NCBI GenBank assembly: GCA_006384855.1
Contig: VCJN01001626.1
Coordinates: 118,405 to 182,404, forward strand
Source: Tetraselmis striata
Taxonomy: Eukaryota > Chlorophyta > Chlorodendrophyceae > Chlorodendrales > Chlorodendraceae
DNA length: 64,000 bases
Direction of reading: 5' to 3'
Shown: one piece after another, positions 25,001 through 36,828 of the stretch
Layout of the letters: each line of letters begins with the position of its first letter
Position numbering within the stretch: the stretch's first letter is position 1
The notes under the pieces: generated by a model
Told to the model about the DNA's origin: nothing
Seen by the model: only the letters and a program-made list of their open reading frames with translations
The model's database searches: none
Made by a program: the position numbers and the translations under genes

Positions 25001-28000
25001 GTGGACAGCACCGAGGTGGGGCCCGTGCTCGGAAAGGGCGCCCTTGCCGCCCCAGCTATTCCGCAGGCGCCAATGCGATGGTGCAGAAAGGGGCGCGTGG
25101 CATCGCTTGACGAGTTTCCTCGGCATTCTGCTCGTGCGCTGCAGACCTTTCGCGTGCTCGGGGCCGCTGAGCGCCACGCCATGAAGATGTACAAGCGCTA
25201 CGACGAGAAGGCGCGCCCTCCGCGGCCGATAGTTGTGTGCTTGTCTGCGGTTGATGGTGAGCACGGGCCGGCCACCCAATGGCGGAGTTGCCCCCCACAT
25301 GCGGGCTCACGCGCCGCGCTGCATGCCCCGTGCCGCGCCGCAGGTGGCGACGATGGAGGAGAGCGTGGTGGGAGAACTCCGCGCGCTGCCGGTGTCCGCC
25401 TGCATGGCGCTGCTGGACAGCCTGGCCGCAAGGCTGAACATCCTCAGGCTGCACCGGGATCTCCACACGGTACGGTGTGTCTGCGGTCAGTGCGGCCTGC
25501 TCCGCGTGCCATGGAGACTTTCACTGACTATAGCGCGCAGGCAGGGGCGCAGGTGGCAGCAAATATTAAACGACGGTCCCTGGGCGTGTTTTGCCACCCT
25601 TCTAGCGTTTTCCTATGACCTTCTGCTATTACCCGTACCCGTCTAGTCTAGTCTCCTGTTACTATCATAGCTGAACTTCCATCGGAACAGACTGGTCAGA
25701 CACAGTACTATAAAGGAATATTTCGTGATCATTCAGCATGTCTATATATGTTTTTCACACCCCGCACACCTGCTGATTGGTGATTAGCGGAACGGGTACA
25801 TTACGGCGTTTGCAAGCATCCTTACTACTGGAGTACTGGAGTACTGGTACTATCAAGACGATGTGTGCGCGCGATGTACTCGTACTACTAACCCATCATG
25901 TGTAGGTAGTAGTCGTTAACGTAATCCCATCGCCGTGCATCGGTCCGCATTCCTGTGTTGCTATCTATTGAAACCAATGCACGCAACAATTTCCTCAATA
26001 AGAGGGCAATACCCAATCAAACAATGTCCCTACTGCTGTCCAATATCGATTCGCAATACGACTACGATATCCTGTCAGATTTGTTTCAAGAAAGCGGCAA
26101 AATATCAAGACATTATCTATTTCTATTTCTATTTCGAATTGCCGAACTTCCATCCTGATAGACTGGTGAGTCTATGCCCGGAGTCGCATGTCCGCGGCAA
26201 CGGCACCGAGACCAATGCCTTCATGCAGCAACCTGTGATTCATCCGCAAGGTCCCCCCGCCCTGCTGACGTCGAGTTTTGTCTTGCCACGGCAGGCGGAG
26301 GTGCAGATGGAGGTGGCACTTCACAACCGCGATATGATGAAGGCGGACGTACAGCCCCCCTCCCCCCCCCCACCCTCCCGCCTTTCCTACGCCCTCCGCG
26401 CGACATGTGGCCAAGGGCGCGGCCGGGCCGTGCTGGCGCGGCTGACCTCAGCATGGTCCCCGGGTGCAGGTAGAGAGCGCCACCGCAGGGGTGTCCGCCT
26501 CGCTGCCCCCCGGGGCGCACAGCAAGTCGGCCAGGGCGCTGCGGCGCTACATCTTTGGCCCCGCGCACGGCCAGCGCAAGACGTTCCAGGCGCAAGTGAA
26601 CTCCCTGTTTGACCAGAAGAAGTACCTCATGGGGCAGCTGATAGGTGACCCCCGATCATGACGTGAATATGCAGACGCCGGTGATGCACCCTTGGGACGG
26701 GGAGGCTGATAAAAGTTGCCTGGCGGGCATCCTAGTAGCCGGCAGCGCACAAATGATGACGCTGACACGGACATGGTGGCGCACCGCGCAGAGTTCGAGG
26801 GCCAGCAGGAAGGCGGCGCGCCTGCTGTCACCGGCGACATTGTGTCCGCAGGCGAGACGGCTGCGGTGCCTTCCCCTCCCGGCCAGCACACCCAGGCCGA
26901 GACACCGCCCACAGCGCTGCAAGCCGCGCCGATGGAGCTGGAGCCCGAGCCCAAGGGCGCCGCGATGCCATCGCCGCCGGAGCGCAGTGGCACTGCGCTG
27001 CTGACGTCACCGGCGCCGGTGTGGGCCTCGGGATGCGCGGCTGTGACTCCACTGCTCCGAGCTCTGAGCCGGCGAGAGAAGGCTGCCGAGCATATGACGC
27101 CAGCCCGGAGCCCGGCGGCACAGGAGGTGCTGGTGGGGGGGCCGCCGGCCGCAGCCTCCCCGCCTGGAGCAGCGGAGACCAGCAAGCCCCTGGAAGCTGG
27201 TGCGCTGGAGGCGCAGGAGGCGCAGGAGGTGGAGAGGGGGCGGCTGTGCCCGGCGTGCCTGGACCCGCTGGCGGGCTCCGTGCGCGTGTTCCCCTGCGGC
27301 CACTACATCCACTCCAGCTGCTTCCAGCAGTACGCCAGCAGCCACGGCGGCGGAAGGCTGCCTTGCCTGCTCAAGTGCGATCGCTACGAACTCAGCCAGG
27401 CGCGCCCCTTCCGCTGGAAACCCCCCCCCCCCCCCCCCCCCTTCCATCCCTGGCGCAACTGCCCTGATCCGGGCTTTCGTACATCAACCTACAATCTCAC
27501 AACATAACTGAGACAATAGTACGCTCTCAGGCTGTGCTTGAGAGGCTATTACTATTATGGATAGAAGTACATACTCTACCCCTGTGTAGCCCTGTGTTAT
27601 TCTGCTACAAGCCATGAGCATCTGCATGTATCGCGCCCTCTGTGGTATACCTCTGTGGTACATTGCGTGAGGAAAACGACCCATTGTTCCCTTTGCAATT
27701 CGTAGCAAGGCGGTGACCGTACCTCCCCCCCCCCCCCCCCCCCCCCGGGCCCTGAGGACACAAAACTCAAGAAAGAAAGTGTCATTGAATGTGTCAATAA
27801 ATGCGATATGAGTTCTACGTTCAAGCTTTGTGGTCTTGAGCTTGTTGTGCTGGTTCTTATGGTCGCGGTATGTGCCTATGCTGCACAGATCAGCGAGTTC
27901 TCCATCGCTGGCCCCACCACGCCGGCTGCCCCCGGCGACGCTGGTCCCCCAATGGGCGGCAAGGCTCAGGGGGAGTGGATGACCAAGCTGAACGCGCTCC

Positions 28001-29313
28001 TGCAGCACCTGCTGCGCCTGAAGGCCACCAAGCCGGACGAGAAGAGCCTGGTGTTCAGCCAGTTCCCGGAGGCACTCAAGCTGCTGGGCAAAGCGCTGAA
28101 GGTGCGACCCCCCTCCCCCTTCCGTGTCCGCGCGCGTGATATTTCTACCCTTTTATTTGTAGTTTTCCGGATCGCTTCCGGCAATTTCAGTCATCGCATC
28201 GGATCTCCCTTGACGGCGAGTCTGTTGCGTATCTTTGCGCGTCCGGGGCGTGGCTGCTGATCATCCGCGATTGTTGCCGCAGTTGAATGGGTTGTCATTT
28301 GTGGAGTTGGAGACGGGGCGGAAATCCAAGAAGAGGTGCGGCCGGGACAGCGCCCTGCGTCCCGACATTCGGCATGATAGACACTGCGCCCAGCTGCGGC
28401 TTCACCAATGGGTGGCGGTTTGAAGTGCTGCCGAATCTTTAGTTCTGACATGCATGTCATATTGCATTCCTGCAGGGCTCTCCAAGTGTTTAAAAACGAC
28501 CCGGAATGCAGGGTGTTCCTGCTCTCCCTGCGGGTAAGGCCAGGGGGCATTCCATCATCATGACTTATTCACGGCCTTATTTACTCCTGTTACTGCCGGA
28601 TACTGCGCTGCTCGATTAAAGTCGGAATAACCGCCGCGCGTTGACGATTTCCTTTCCAATTTTAGAAAGGCCGAGTCGGAAACATGTAGGGATATTAAAG
28701 AATCGCCCGAGCATAACACGACCGAGTATTCTATGAGTATATAATATGATCAAGGAGCTGGCCGAAGTGGACAGTTTTTTGTTTTAACGTAAGGATCCCT
28801 ACTCTCCCCGCGATCTTTGGTGGCGACGGCAGGCCGGCGGCGCGGGGCTGACACTCGTGACGGCGAACCACGTCTTCCTGCTCGAGCCGGCCCTGGACGC
28901 GGGGATCGCCCAACAGGCCGTGGCGCGCGTGCACCGCATCGGGCAGCAGCGGCCGGTCCACATCACGCGCTTCGTGCTTCGAGACTCAATCGAGGAATCA
29001 ATCCAGCGCCTGCAGGCACGGCTGCGCACTTGCCCACTTGTGCTGAATTATATCTACGTGCCGTGTCGGCGCTTGTAACATGTGCCGCTGCTGTACGAGT
29101 ATTGCCCCGGTGTTGTTGTACAGCTTTCCCGTACGCGTGCTGCCTTTAGCCTGCCTGATGTGAATTCGTTTGCCGGCGGTGGGGCTGCAGGAGACGCAGC
29201 AGGCGCTGCTGTCCGAGGACGCTGGGTCCCTCAATCGAGTTGTGACTCATGAGAAACACTCGGGGGAGGTGATGCGGGGCCTACTGGACGCGGTGTGCGG
29301 CGCCGGGCAGTGA
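16032..29313 (+). CDS. SHPRH: SHPRH-type SNF2 helicase / RING E3 ubiquitin ligase, about 31 exons
   Basis: This family couples a SNF2 DNA translocase to a RING ubiquitin ligase; animal SHPRH polyubiquitinates PCNA in post-replication repair. About 1,700 residues can be read, similar to human SHPRH. Landmarks in order: H-P-Y-Q-R-R-A before the ATPase (exon 16982-17098); Walker A D-E-M-G-L-G-K-T (17336-17547); D-V-V-L-T-T-Y (19427-19478); the D-E-A-Q box (20084-20200); the motif III region V-T-G-T-P (20310-20485); a long coiled-coil insertion (about 21.8-26.3 kb); the RING (about 27247-27375); helicase motif IV K-S-L-V-F-S-Q-F (27889-28101); and motif VI R-V-H-R-I-G-Q (28833-29015). The last exon, 29191-29313, ends in TGA. 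The 5' end is uncertain. Several exons need one-base corrections (about 21846, 22025 and 23185), and the last RING cysteine pair is not cleanly resolved. No linker-histone or PHD domain was recognised. Confidence 0.9.
18079..18100 (+). repeat. Intronic poly-C tract
   Basis: A C run about 50 bp upstream of the exon 18153 acceptor, in the SHPRH intron that follows the Walker A exon. Confidence 0.9.
20030..20224 (+). repeat. Two poly-C tracts flanking the DEAQ-box exon
   Basis: C runs at about 20030-20049 and 20205-20225 lie in the introns on either side of exon 20084-20200. The second starts only four bases after the GT donor. Confidence 0.9.
22480..22990 (+). repeat. Intronic repeat copy 1 (SHPRH)
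   Basis: This AT-richer block lies in the 22208-23128 intron. It shares long stretches in the same order with the block at about 25555-26170, including GTTTTGCCACCCTTCTAGCG near its start, a GGTCCGCATTCCTGT segment, CAATCAAACAATGTCC and a CCGAACTT..CATCCT end. It encodes no recognisable protein and looks like a non-autonomous mobile element. Confidence 0.75.
25555..26170 (+). repeat. Intronic repeat copy 2 (SHPRH)
   Basis: This diverged homologue of the 22.48-22.99 kb block lies in the intron between exons 25344-25469 and 26295-26348. It is longer than copy 1 and repeats its own terminal GAACTTCCATC motif near 25.67 kb, suggesting internal duplication. Confidence 0.75.
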
Positions 29314-29390
29314 CGAGTAGAGTCAAGCGGTCGTCATCTAATACACGTAGTAGGAGCCTCCAGGTGCCGAACCTGATGCCATTTGCACTG

Positions 29391-29395
29391 TGTAA
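29391..29395 (+). terminator. TGTAA polyadenylation signal of the SHPRH-type gene
   Basis: TGTAA lies 78 bases after the TGA stop. In chlorophyte algae TGTAA near the 3' end replaces AATAAA. Confidence 0.5.
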
Positions 29396-31219
29396 AAATT
29401 ACAAACCCGTTTGCTCGCGATAAACGGTCTTATGCAAGTGCTTTAGTGACAGTACACTCCCTCCCTATCATATCCCTCCTGAGGAACTTGCAAAACTTGC
29501 CAAGGTGAAGGCTTGCCCATCGTGAACACCCTGTGAGGTGGCCACTCGATTCAGATAGGATGATAGTGATTATCGCGACACTATACCTATATTTATTGAT
29601 TGCCATATCCGCTTTCCAACTGCGCCAACAGCCGCCAACAGAAAAAACCAATTCCAGGCGGTCCCGCGGCGGAACTCCGGTCGCCAGCTGCAAAACTAGT
29701 CGCCAGCTGCAGGTCCTTGTTCGCTTCGGTGCGCCGATGTATGACGGGCGCTGCTTCGTAAAACACACTGCAGGTTATTATTCTGGCGGACGAGTTGCAC
29801 CGGCTCAGTAGTGAAAGGAAGCAGCCACCGTGACAGTCGATTTCCGCCGTGCTGTATTTAAACTTGCTGGCAGCTCTGGCGTTTTGTATACTCGTGGGCA
29901 TAGTGAAGCGCGCAGAGATCGCGGTATGGAGACTCGCTGCGAAGTCGGCTATCCTTATACCCGACATCAGGAGGTGACATATCAAAGTCCAGGAGGAGGT
30001 GCGACTATATGTAAGACAAGGTACGTGAGAGACTACTTGTGACTTGCTCTACATTGGCTCAAGTATCATGGTATTGATTAAGTGCTACCTTATCTTGATA
30101 TTATACAAAGGCCGAGTCGCGACAAAGCGCGGGTCTCAGCAATCCAGAAATGATCACCTCGGGAAACTCGATGAGCCCCCGTACCCTCCGCACCGGCGAA
30201 GTGCAATGCACGGCACAGGTAGGATAGGCACTGTATCTGTTTGATCATACAGATGCCCGGTGCAGGTAAGTATGCCTATTGAACGTGATATTTTCCATCT
30301 TGATATTGCTGTGTATGTAGGCCGCTTCTAACCATTGTGCGGTTATCAAAATAAATCCGCACTGAACCGTTAGATCTATGGATATAATTATCGGACGGAC
30401 GATACGCATAACCATCCACCATGCCGCTTGATCAGTTTCGTCGTGCCACCGTCCTTTCAGGAGGAATATGGCAGTGCCTCTAAAGTACAACACGACTAAG
30501 TACAGCAGCCCAGTAAAGCAGTTAGGTGTTACTGCCAGCATCGTTCCAGATTACCAGCAGTCCCCGCACTCTCATATCTCTGTCAGCAATAGCTACAGTG
30601 TCAGCGACTCAGCATAAAGAATAGTACTGCTGTAGGTAGTTTTGAATACCGACTAGTGCTGGGGCGGCTTCGGCTGATGTGATGTCCCGGGGCGTACCCG
30701 TACTGTAGTCTTCGCAATATCGGTACAGGCTGGGGCTGCGGCTGAGTGAGCGCGGCAGGCGGCTCGGGAAAGCGCGGTGACTTTTTCTTTTTTTCGAGAT
30801 GTAACTACGGGTACCCTCGGCATCATCCTCAGCATCACGACCATCATACATGTAGTTGTTCGCAATATATTCGTCTGAGATTCAATACAGGGGACCTATT
30901 CTGGATGGATTCATACAACTGTAGTCCGCACTGAATATAATTACATGAGCTAGCAGCAGTTGACGACACTACAGCGTTGGTAGTATACGGGGTCAGTACG
31001 CGTATCGCCAGTACTCGCGTGTCAGCATTACCCTGTAGAGACAAGTGACCTAGTGCTTGCTCATATGGCGCTGCTGCCACTCCTTGGACGATGGGCCGAA
31101 GCCGATCGTGCCAGGCAGATCCATCTCGGCCCCGATCGAGCAAACCCTTCTGGTGGTGCCGCAAACCAGAGTCCCTGCTCCCAGCCGATTACGCCCCTGC
31201 TGTCCCCAAAGTCGACACC
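29396..31219. other. Intergenic, no gene seen
   Basis: Only short unconserved frames are present. The last few hundred bases before 31220 should contain the promoter of the strongly codon-biased gene that follows; I see no clear TATA box. Confidence 0.5.
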
Positions 31220-33553
31220 ATGGCTCCCACCACCGGCATGGCGAGCTACCGCATCACGCGGAGTGAGCTCAAGCAGCTCGTGAACCTGCACCTCAACGAC
31301 GTCGTCATCCGCATGTGGAACAAGCACATCCGCGACCTGGACGCCGCTGGTACCCCCTTCGCCTCCAAAGAGGAGCTGCCCCTGTTCTCCGGCACCGACG
31401 ACACCAGTGCCTCCGAGTTCTTCGAGTTCATGATTAAGAAGCTGGAGGGAAACTTTTCGGCGTATCACGACAAGATCCGTGAGTGCGCCGCTAACCTGGA
31501 GAAGATGTACGACGCGCAGGAGTTACTCCAGCTGTTCCATGAGCAGGTGCACGCGCCCCCCGCCCCGCTCCGACTCGTCGACGCCCTGCGCCCTGCGCCC
31601 TGCGCAGTGCCTCCGATCTCAGCTCTCGCTCCCGTCCACTGTAACGACAGCCTGGCTAACCCTTTGACATTCTTACCTGTCAGGCCATCCGCCGAGCTGT
31701 GCCGTGCGCCGTAACCTCCAGGCCGCCAGGGGTCCCAGTCAGTAAATCCATCTCGGATAATATCTGCTAATCTCGGCCGATCATGTCGGAGAACGCGCGG
31801 CGATCGCCCCGGCCGCGGGCGTGCGACGGCGCCAGCCTGGCTCGAGGGAGGGTAGCACTGACGACTCTCGCTATGCCTCCCCTTGCCGTTGGGTCGCCCA
31901 CTCTGCGCTCGCCAGGTGAAGCTGCAGATGGACACCACCGGCAAGGTGACGCCCTACAACGAGATCAGCGAGGCGCAGGTGCTGGTGCAGCCCAACACGG
32001 GCAAGTGCCTGCTGGTGCTCCCCGACAAGCGCTTCTACGGCCAGAAGGTGCCCAGCGTTCAGCTGAACGCGATGCTGCGCGAGAAGCAGCGCGACCCCAC
32101 GGCCGCGGAGTACTTTGTCATCTACTACGGCTACGTTCAGGTCACCAACGGCACCGTGCCCGACTACCCGGACTACCGCTTCCACGGCACCAGCGGCTTC
32201 CGCAAGGACGCTCAGACCTACATGAGCCTGACCGACCCCGGTGATGGTCACTGCCTGGAGGGCACCTGGAACACAGAGTGGATGAAGGGCGCGATCGTGC
32301 ACGTGGAGTGGCTGGAGCGCCCCAAGGCCGCGGAGGACCGCTCGATGATCGAGTCGTACCGCATCTCCAGCTTTGTGGACTTTATGAAGGTCCGCACGCA
32401 CGTGGGCAACGCCGCGCCCACCACCTGGTTCGTGGGCCGTCCGCTCAAGGACAGCGGACGCTTTGAGATCGACTTCCTGAAGGTCGTGCACACCACCGCG
32501 GCGGCGATGAGCGCCGCCTTTGCGCACGGCGGCGCGGAGTGCAAGGTCGTGATGGAAGGCCCCACGACCAGCCAGATGCTGCAGTACATGCGCCACCTGA
32601 GCCTGCAGGTCATCCGCAACCGCGCGCGCCAGTACATGAGCGCCGCCTTCCCGCTCAACACCCCCCTCGTGGACGACCGCGAGGAGGTGCTGGAGAAGAA
32701 CGGCGGCAAGCCCGTGACCATCACCGACAAGTACGAGATCGGCAAGCTGGGCGTCATCCTCGCCTCCATGGGCGGCTTTGACAAGTGCACCTTTGACGGC
32801 GCCGGCGACGTCTACCCCAGTGTCAACGTGCTCGAGCAGCTGGGCCGCGCAGAAGCGGTTGACCTCATCCACCGAGCGCACGAGCGCGGCCTAATCACCT
32901 ACTACTCTGCCGGCTTCAAGATCAAGGACGACAGCATCGCACGTGCGGTGCTCACCGGCACCGACGGCGTGGGCATTGGCGGCGCGCAGGTCCTGCGCCA
33001 CATGGACCATACCACCGGCATGCACGGCCCCTACCAGCCCGAGAACCTGCCCATCATCCTGGGCCTGCGCAACGCGGCGCAGGAGACCACGCTTGGCCTG
33101 GGCGTGCGCCTGCTGTGCCGCCTGGACCGCATGTTCTTTGAGGGCACCATCGATGAGTGCTTCCAGCCCTGCCGTGGCCAGCTGCTCAAGCTGCTGCAGA
33201 CGGATGATGAGGCCGGCACCGCAAAGATGCTGGAGCAGTGCAAGGAGGTGATGGACATGCCGCACGATGGCGAGACGCCCATGGTGGGCTACTACAAGCG
33301 CCTGCTGGGCGCCAAGAATCCGCTCATCAAGCAGCACATCGTGATGGAGGTCGGCGAGAAGGGCTGGTCCGAGTGGTGCAAGCGCCTGTCGGTGCTGGTG
33401 GACAACGAGGACGAGGAGGAGCTGTTTGACCTCTACATGATGCAGCCCTGGCAGGGCTGGCGCGATGCCTGCCACGAGGCTGAGTTTGGTGGCGCCGCCC
33501 GCATGCGCTCCAAGCTCAAGCTGGGCAAGGCCATGCGCGGCATGAAGATCTAG
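31220..33553 (+). CDS. Two-exon conserved-looking protein with TIM-barrel-like C-terminal half, function unknown
   Basis: Exon 1 (31220-31546, ATG in a C-A-C-C context) and exon 2 (31916-33553) join in frame to give 654 residues ending in TAG. I do not recognise the whole protein. The N-terminal ~110 residues are helical and charged. From about residue 385 a pattern typical of phosphate-binding TIM barrels appears: a D-G-A-G strand end, a helix ending A-H-E-R-G-L, then S-A-G-F-K-I-K and G-T-D-G-V-G-I-G-G-A near residue 458. Their order and spacing recall the MfnB/DUF556 aldolase-type barrel, but this is a weak match made by eye. Codon use is extremely biased (CTG, AAG, GAG, CGC and ACC dominate), implying high expression. 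No signal peptide or membrane segment is visible. A cytosolic enzyme or abundant structural protein is possible. Confidence 0.85.
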
Positions 33554-33680
33554 AGCCATGCAATCCAGCAAGTCGTAGCTCTGTCGGCCCCAAACCCCAT
33601 CTTAGGTGTTACTTCCTACCGCATGCTACAACATGAGTGACTTTGCGCACGTGGCACTGTGTCAGCTGGGGCGGCCTGTC

Positions 33681-33685
33681 TGTAA
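33681..33685 (+). terminator. TGTAA polyadenylation signal
   Basis: It lies 127 bases after the TAG stop of the TIM-barrel-like gene and fits the chlorophyte 3'-end signal. Confidence 0.5.
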
Positions 33686-36600
33686 CCAGTATTATCCGTA
33701 CTTCTGAAACGAAACTATATGCAATCCTCAAAACAGCTGAGATTGGAGATGTGTGGTTATGAAATAAGGAGCAGTGGTGTGGGAGATCAGGAAGTGCCCG
33801 GGGCATGAATACGAGGTCAAGAGCATCTGACAACATACTATTAGAAATACGTGCGACAGAGCCTTCAGATAGTGAACAGTGCAGCAGGCTGTTGTGCACT
33901 GACACACGCGCTGCATTGTCGATATGGTTCTACTAGGGTTTGAAGGTAGTCAGCATGACATCGGTTGCAAGCTGCCAAGACAATTTCTATCACACATCGG
34001 TGAATTGCGTCAATTTCTATCTCCTGCGAATTATGGTGGCGACGATAGTATGAGCGCGGCATATGTGTGAAATGTATGGAATGCATGGCGGCATGCGGCG
34101 GCGTGGCGATGTGCAGTGCATCAGATACTCGCATTATATAATTCGGCCACTGCCCCATGGCGTTGATGTTGATAGAGTAATAGTCCTTATTGATGTGTGT
34201 CACAATACCACTCGCGCTATCACTGCGGATCGTGTCCTGTGAAGATATGCGCAGAGGGAGGGAGAGGGCGAATCTAGCCTTACATGTTGCAGAGGGTTCA
34301 CAGGGCGGATTGGCGGAATGAACAGTTTCTGAGGGGCGATACCGCCCACCCGCCACCCATGTGGCGGGGCGCGTCCCAGCTGCGCTGCTCATATTTACTA
34401 TTTCAATATGTCACATGCCTGTGGATGCATGTAGATAATATACCCACATGAATGACGGCTGCTGGTCCCTGTATGCATATATGTATTCTCTATGTATATG
34501 TACAAGTATAATGTACATGTAGATTATATTATGTTCGGGCTTACCCAACTGCTTACCTGATTGGGACGCGGTGATGCCCTCTAACCACCTACAGCTCCAT
34601 GTAAGGTTCCTCCTCCCTTCCTCCCTCTCTCTCTCTCTCTCTCTCTCCAGATAACATGTGCATACACATACGACGGCATTTGCCATCAATAGTTATCAGT
34701 TATTTTACTATCGCAACACATGTCGCTACGCGGGGTTGTATGACTTTTACCCAGCGCGGATACAGAGTAGTAATAAGGTCGATGCAAATGACTTTGTGGA
34801 TGAAACAACGTTTGTTTACATATATCTGTTTCACCGCATGGTCGCCGAACGTGTGGTCGCGCGCCACCTGCGCGACCGCCTGCGGGTAGGCCGCTCCTGC
34901 GTGGCGTTGCGATGATGTGTATATATGCAATGACGTTGTATCACAACCTTACAGTATCACGCACTCGCGCACCTGCCTCTCTGTGACCTGTATTACTACT
35001 ACTGTTTGCCGTAAACACTGTTTTTGGCTTGCTGCCAAGGCAAGGCGCGCGGCCGTCTGCAGCTTGATGCATCGGGATTTCGTAGTCGTGACAGCACCGA
35101 TGCTCAGCAGTTGATGCATATTTCGCGCCGGCAGCCGGGCTTGCCTTAAACCTCATGACATCATCGATGGCAGCAGTTCTCTGCTGCTCATGGCGCTGTA
35201 GGCTATGGATGCTGAGACAAAATGCTGAGAATTTGCTTTCAATACCGCCATTCGTTTATAAATTTCAACGGGAATTGTCCACCGTTTGAGGATTGGTTCC
35301 ATATAATCAGCATATCGCATAGTTGCGAGAATGACTAGGGAGATGAATATTACACACGCGTGCGTGTACTCTGCGGCCAGTCTCTTCGCGGGTCGTGTTG
35401 AGTGCGCTATTTTCCTATACCACCACGATGGCAGTTGCCAAGTATTGACGACCACGTAATCGATATATAGTTGCTTGGTGCATATATGGTGCATGCTGTA
35501 TGCGGTCTGACAAGATCATGGGAAGCTATTTATGGCAGATACTAGTAGTTGCAGGAGCAGCATGACTGTGACATGCGCAAGGCCGCAACAAGCCGGTTTA
35601 CGCTGCATCACTAAATAACCAGAAACATCATAATGTGAAATAGCTCCTCGTAGGTAATCAATCAATACGATAGATGTACGCGTGCGTGTAACATATTCTC
35701 CATATCATAATATCATCACAGTGCCGCCATCATGTGCCATAGTTTTCATGTTTTCGCATCAATATTCGATGCCCGGGTCCAGTGCGCGAGCGCATCGTGA
35801 AGCCCGTGAAAACGACAACTTGGTCACTGCATGGTTGGATATGCCAATACATACATGGCGCTTGCGCCGTCGTCACGCATGATATAAAACACCCAGCAAA
35901 GTCGCAATAAGAATACCCGCGCTCGCGCTGCTCGCACTCTATATTCCTGGCAGAACTCCGAGACCAACCACCTCATACGCTGCTGGGTGGGGGCACATGT
36001 CACAGGATAAGAATGCCATGATGGCCCCATCATGTGATATATAGCCCAGTTCGTCACGCGTATATAGTGCTTAGCTAATCAGTCGCGGAGACCTGTGGAA
36101 CAATATGGGGTTCACGGGCTCATTTGCGTGCCATGCTGGCAGCTGTGACCTAGTCATAATTCTTCATCAGGCTGCCGCTTTGCACCTGTGCCCCTTATTG
36201 GTGGTACATGGGTCATGTGTGGCAACGGCGGGTGTCATCATAGAAGAACAGTCTATTTATTAATACAGAATAAGAGTATAAGATGGAACCCGATTTGTAT
36301 GTGCATGTGCCTGTGTGAAATATAATACGAGTATATTACAGTAGTTATATTCGCGTGGATTATTATCTCTTCTACGCTGTCTAGGATTTTGTGGACACAT
36401 GTACATACTGTACTTCATATACAGCCGTATATAGGTTCTTCAGCGCGCATCGCGCGCGCAGTACTAGCGCCCTCGTGCGGCCCATCATGGGACGTCAGGC
36501 AGCGCGGGCTCGACGACACAGACAGATACAGGGAGACGGTCGACAGCAAGCAAGCAAACGCTGACGTGACACCAGGCCGACTGAGCTATTATACCGGGTA

Positions 36601-36828
36601 CCCGTATATGCTGCCACTCACTGCAGACAGCAGCCGACAGCCTCGCTGCCTTACCACCCGTCCTTCTCTCAGGGTTACGGTATCTGGACCTTCGAGGGCC
36701 ACGTTTCCCCAGACCGCGCGCCCTGTCGCGCCGGCTGCGTCCAAGTTCTAGCCTTCCGCACCGCACCGCTACGGTAGTCCCAACCCTATCGACAGCGCAC
36801 GAAGGAAACGGTGCCCTGCGCTTTCACA
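33686..36828. other. Intergenic, AT-rich, no gene
   Basis: No supported coding frame. It contains a (CT)n run near 34625-34648 and many short palindromic TATA/ATGCAT words. The 3' end should hold the promoter of the secreted-protein gene. Confidence 0.5.
34625..34648 (+). repeat. (CT)n microsatellite
   Basis: About 12 CT dinucleotides. Confidence 0.9.

Noticed and set aside
31871..33571. Long minus-strand frames of 336 and 226 codons
   Set aside because: They are exact antisense shadows of the TIM-barrel-like gene, created by its strong GC3 bias.
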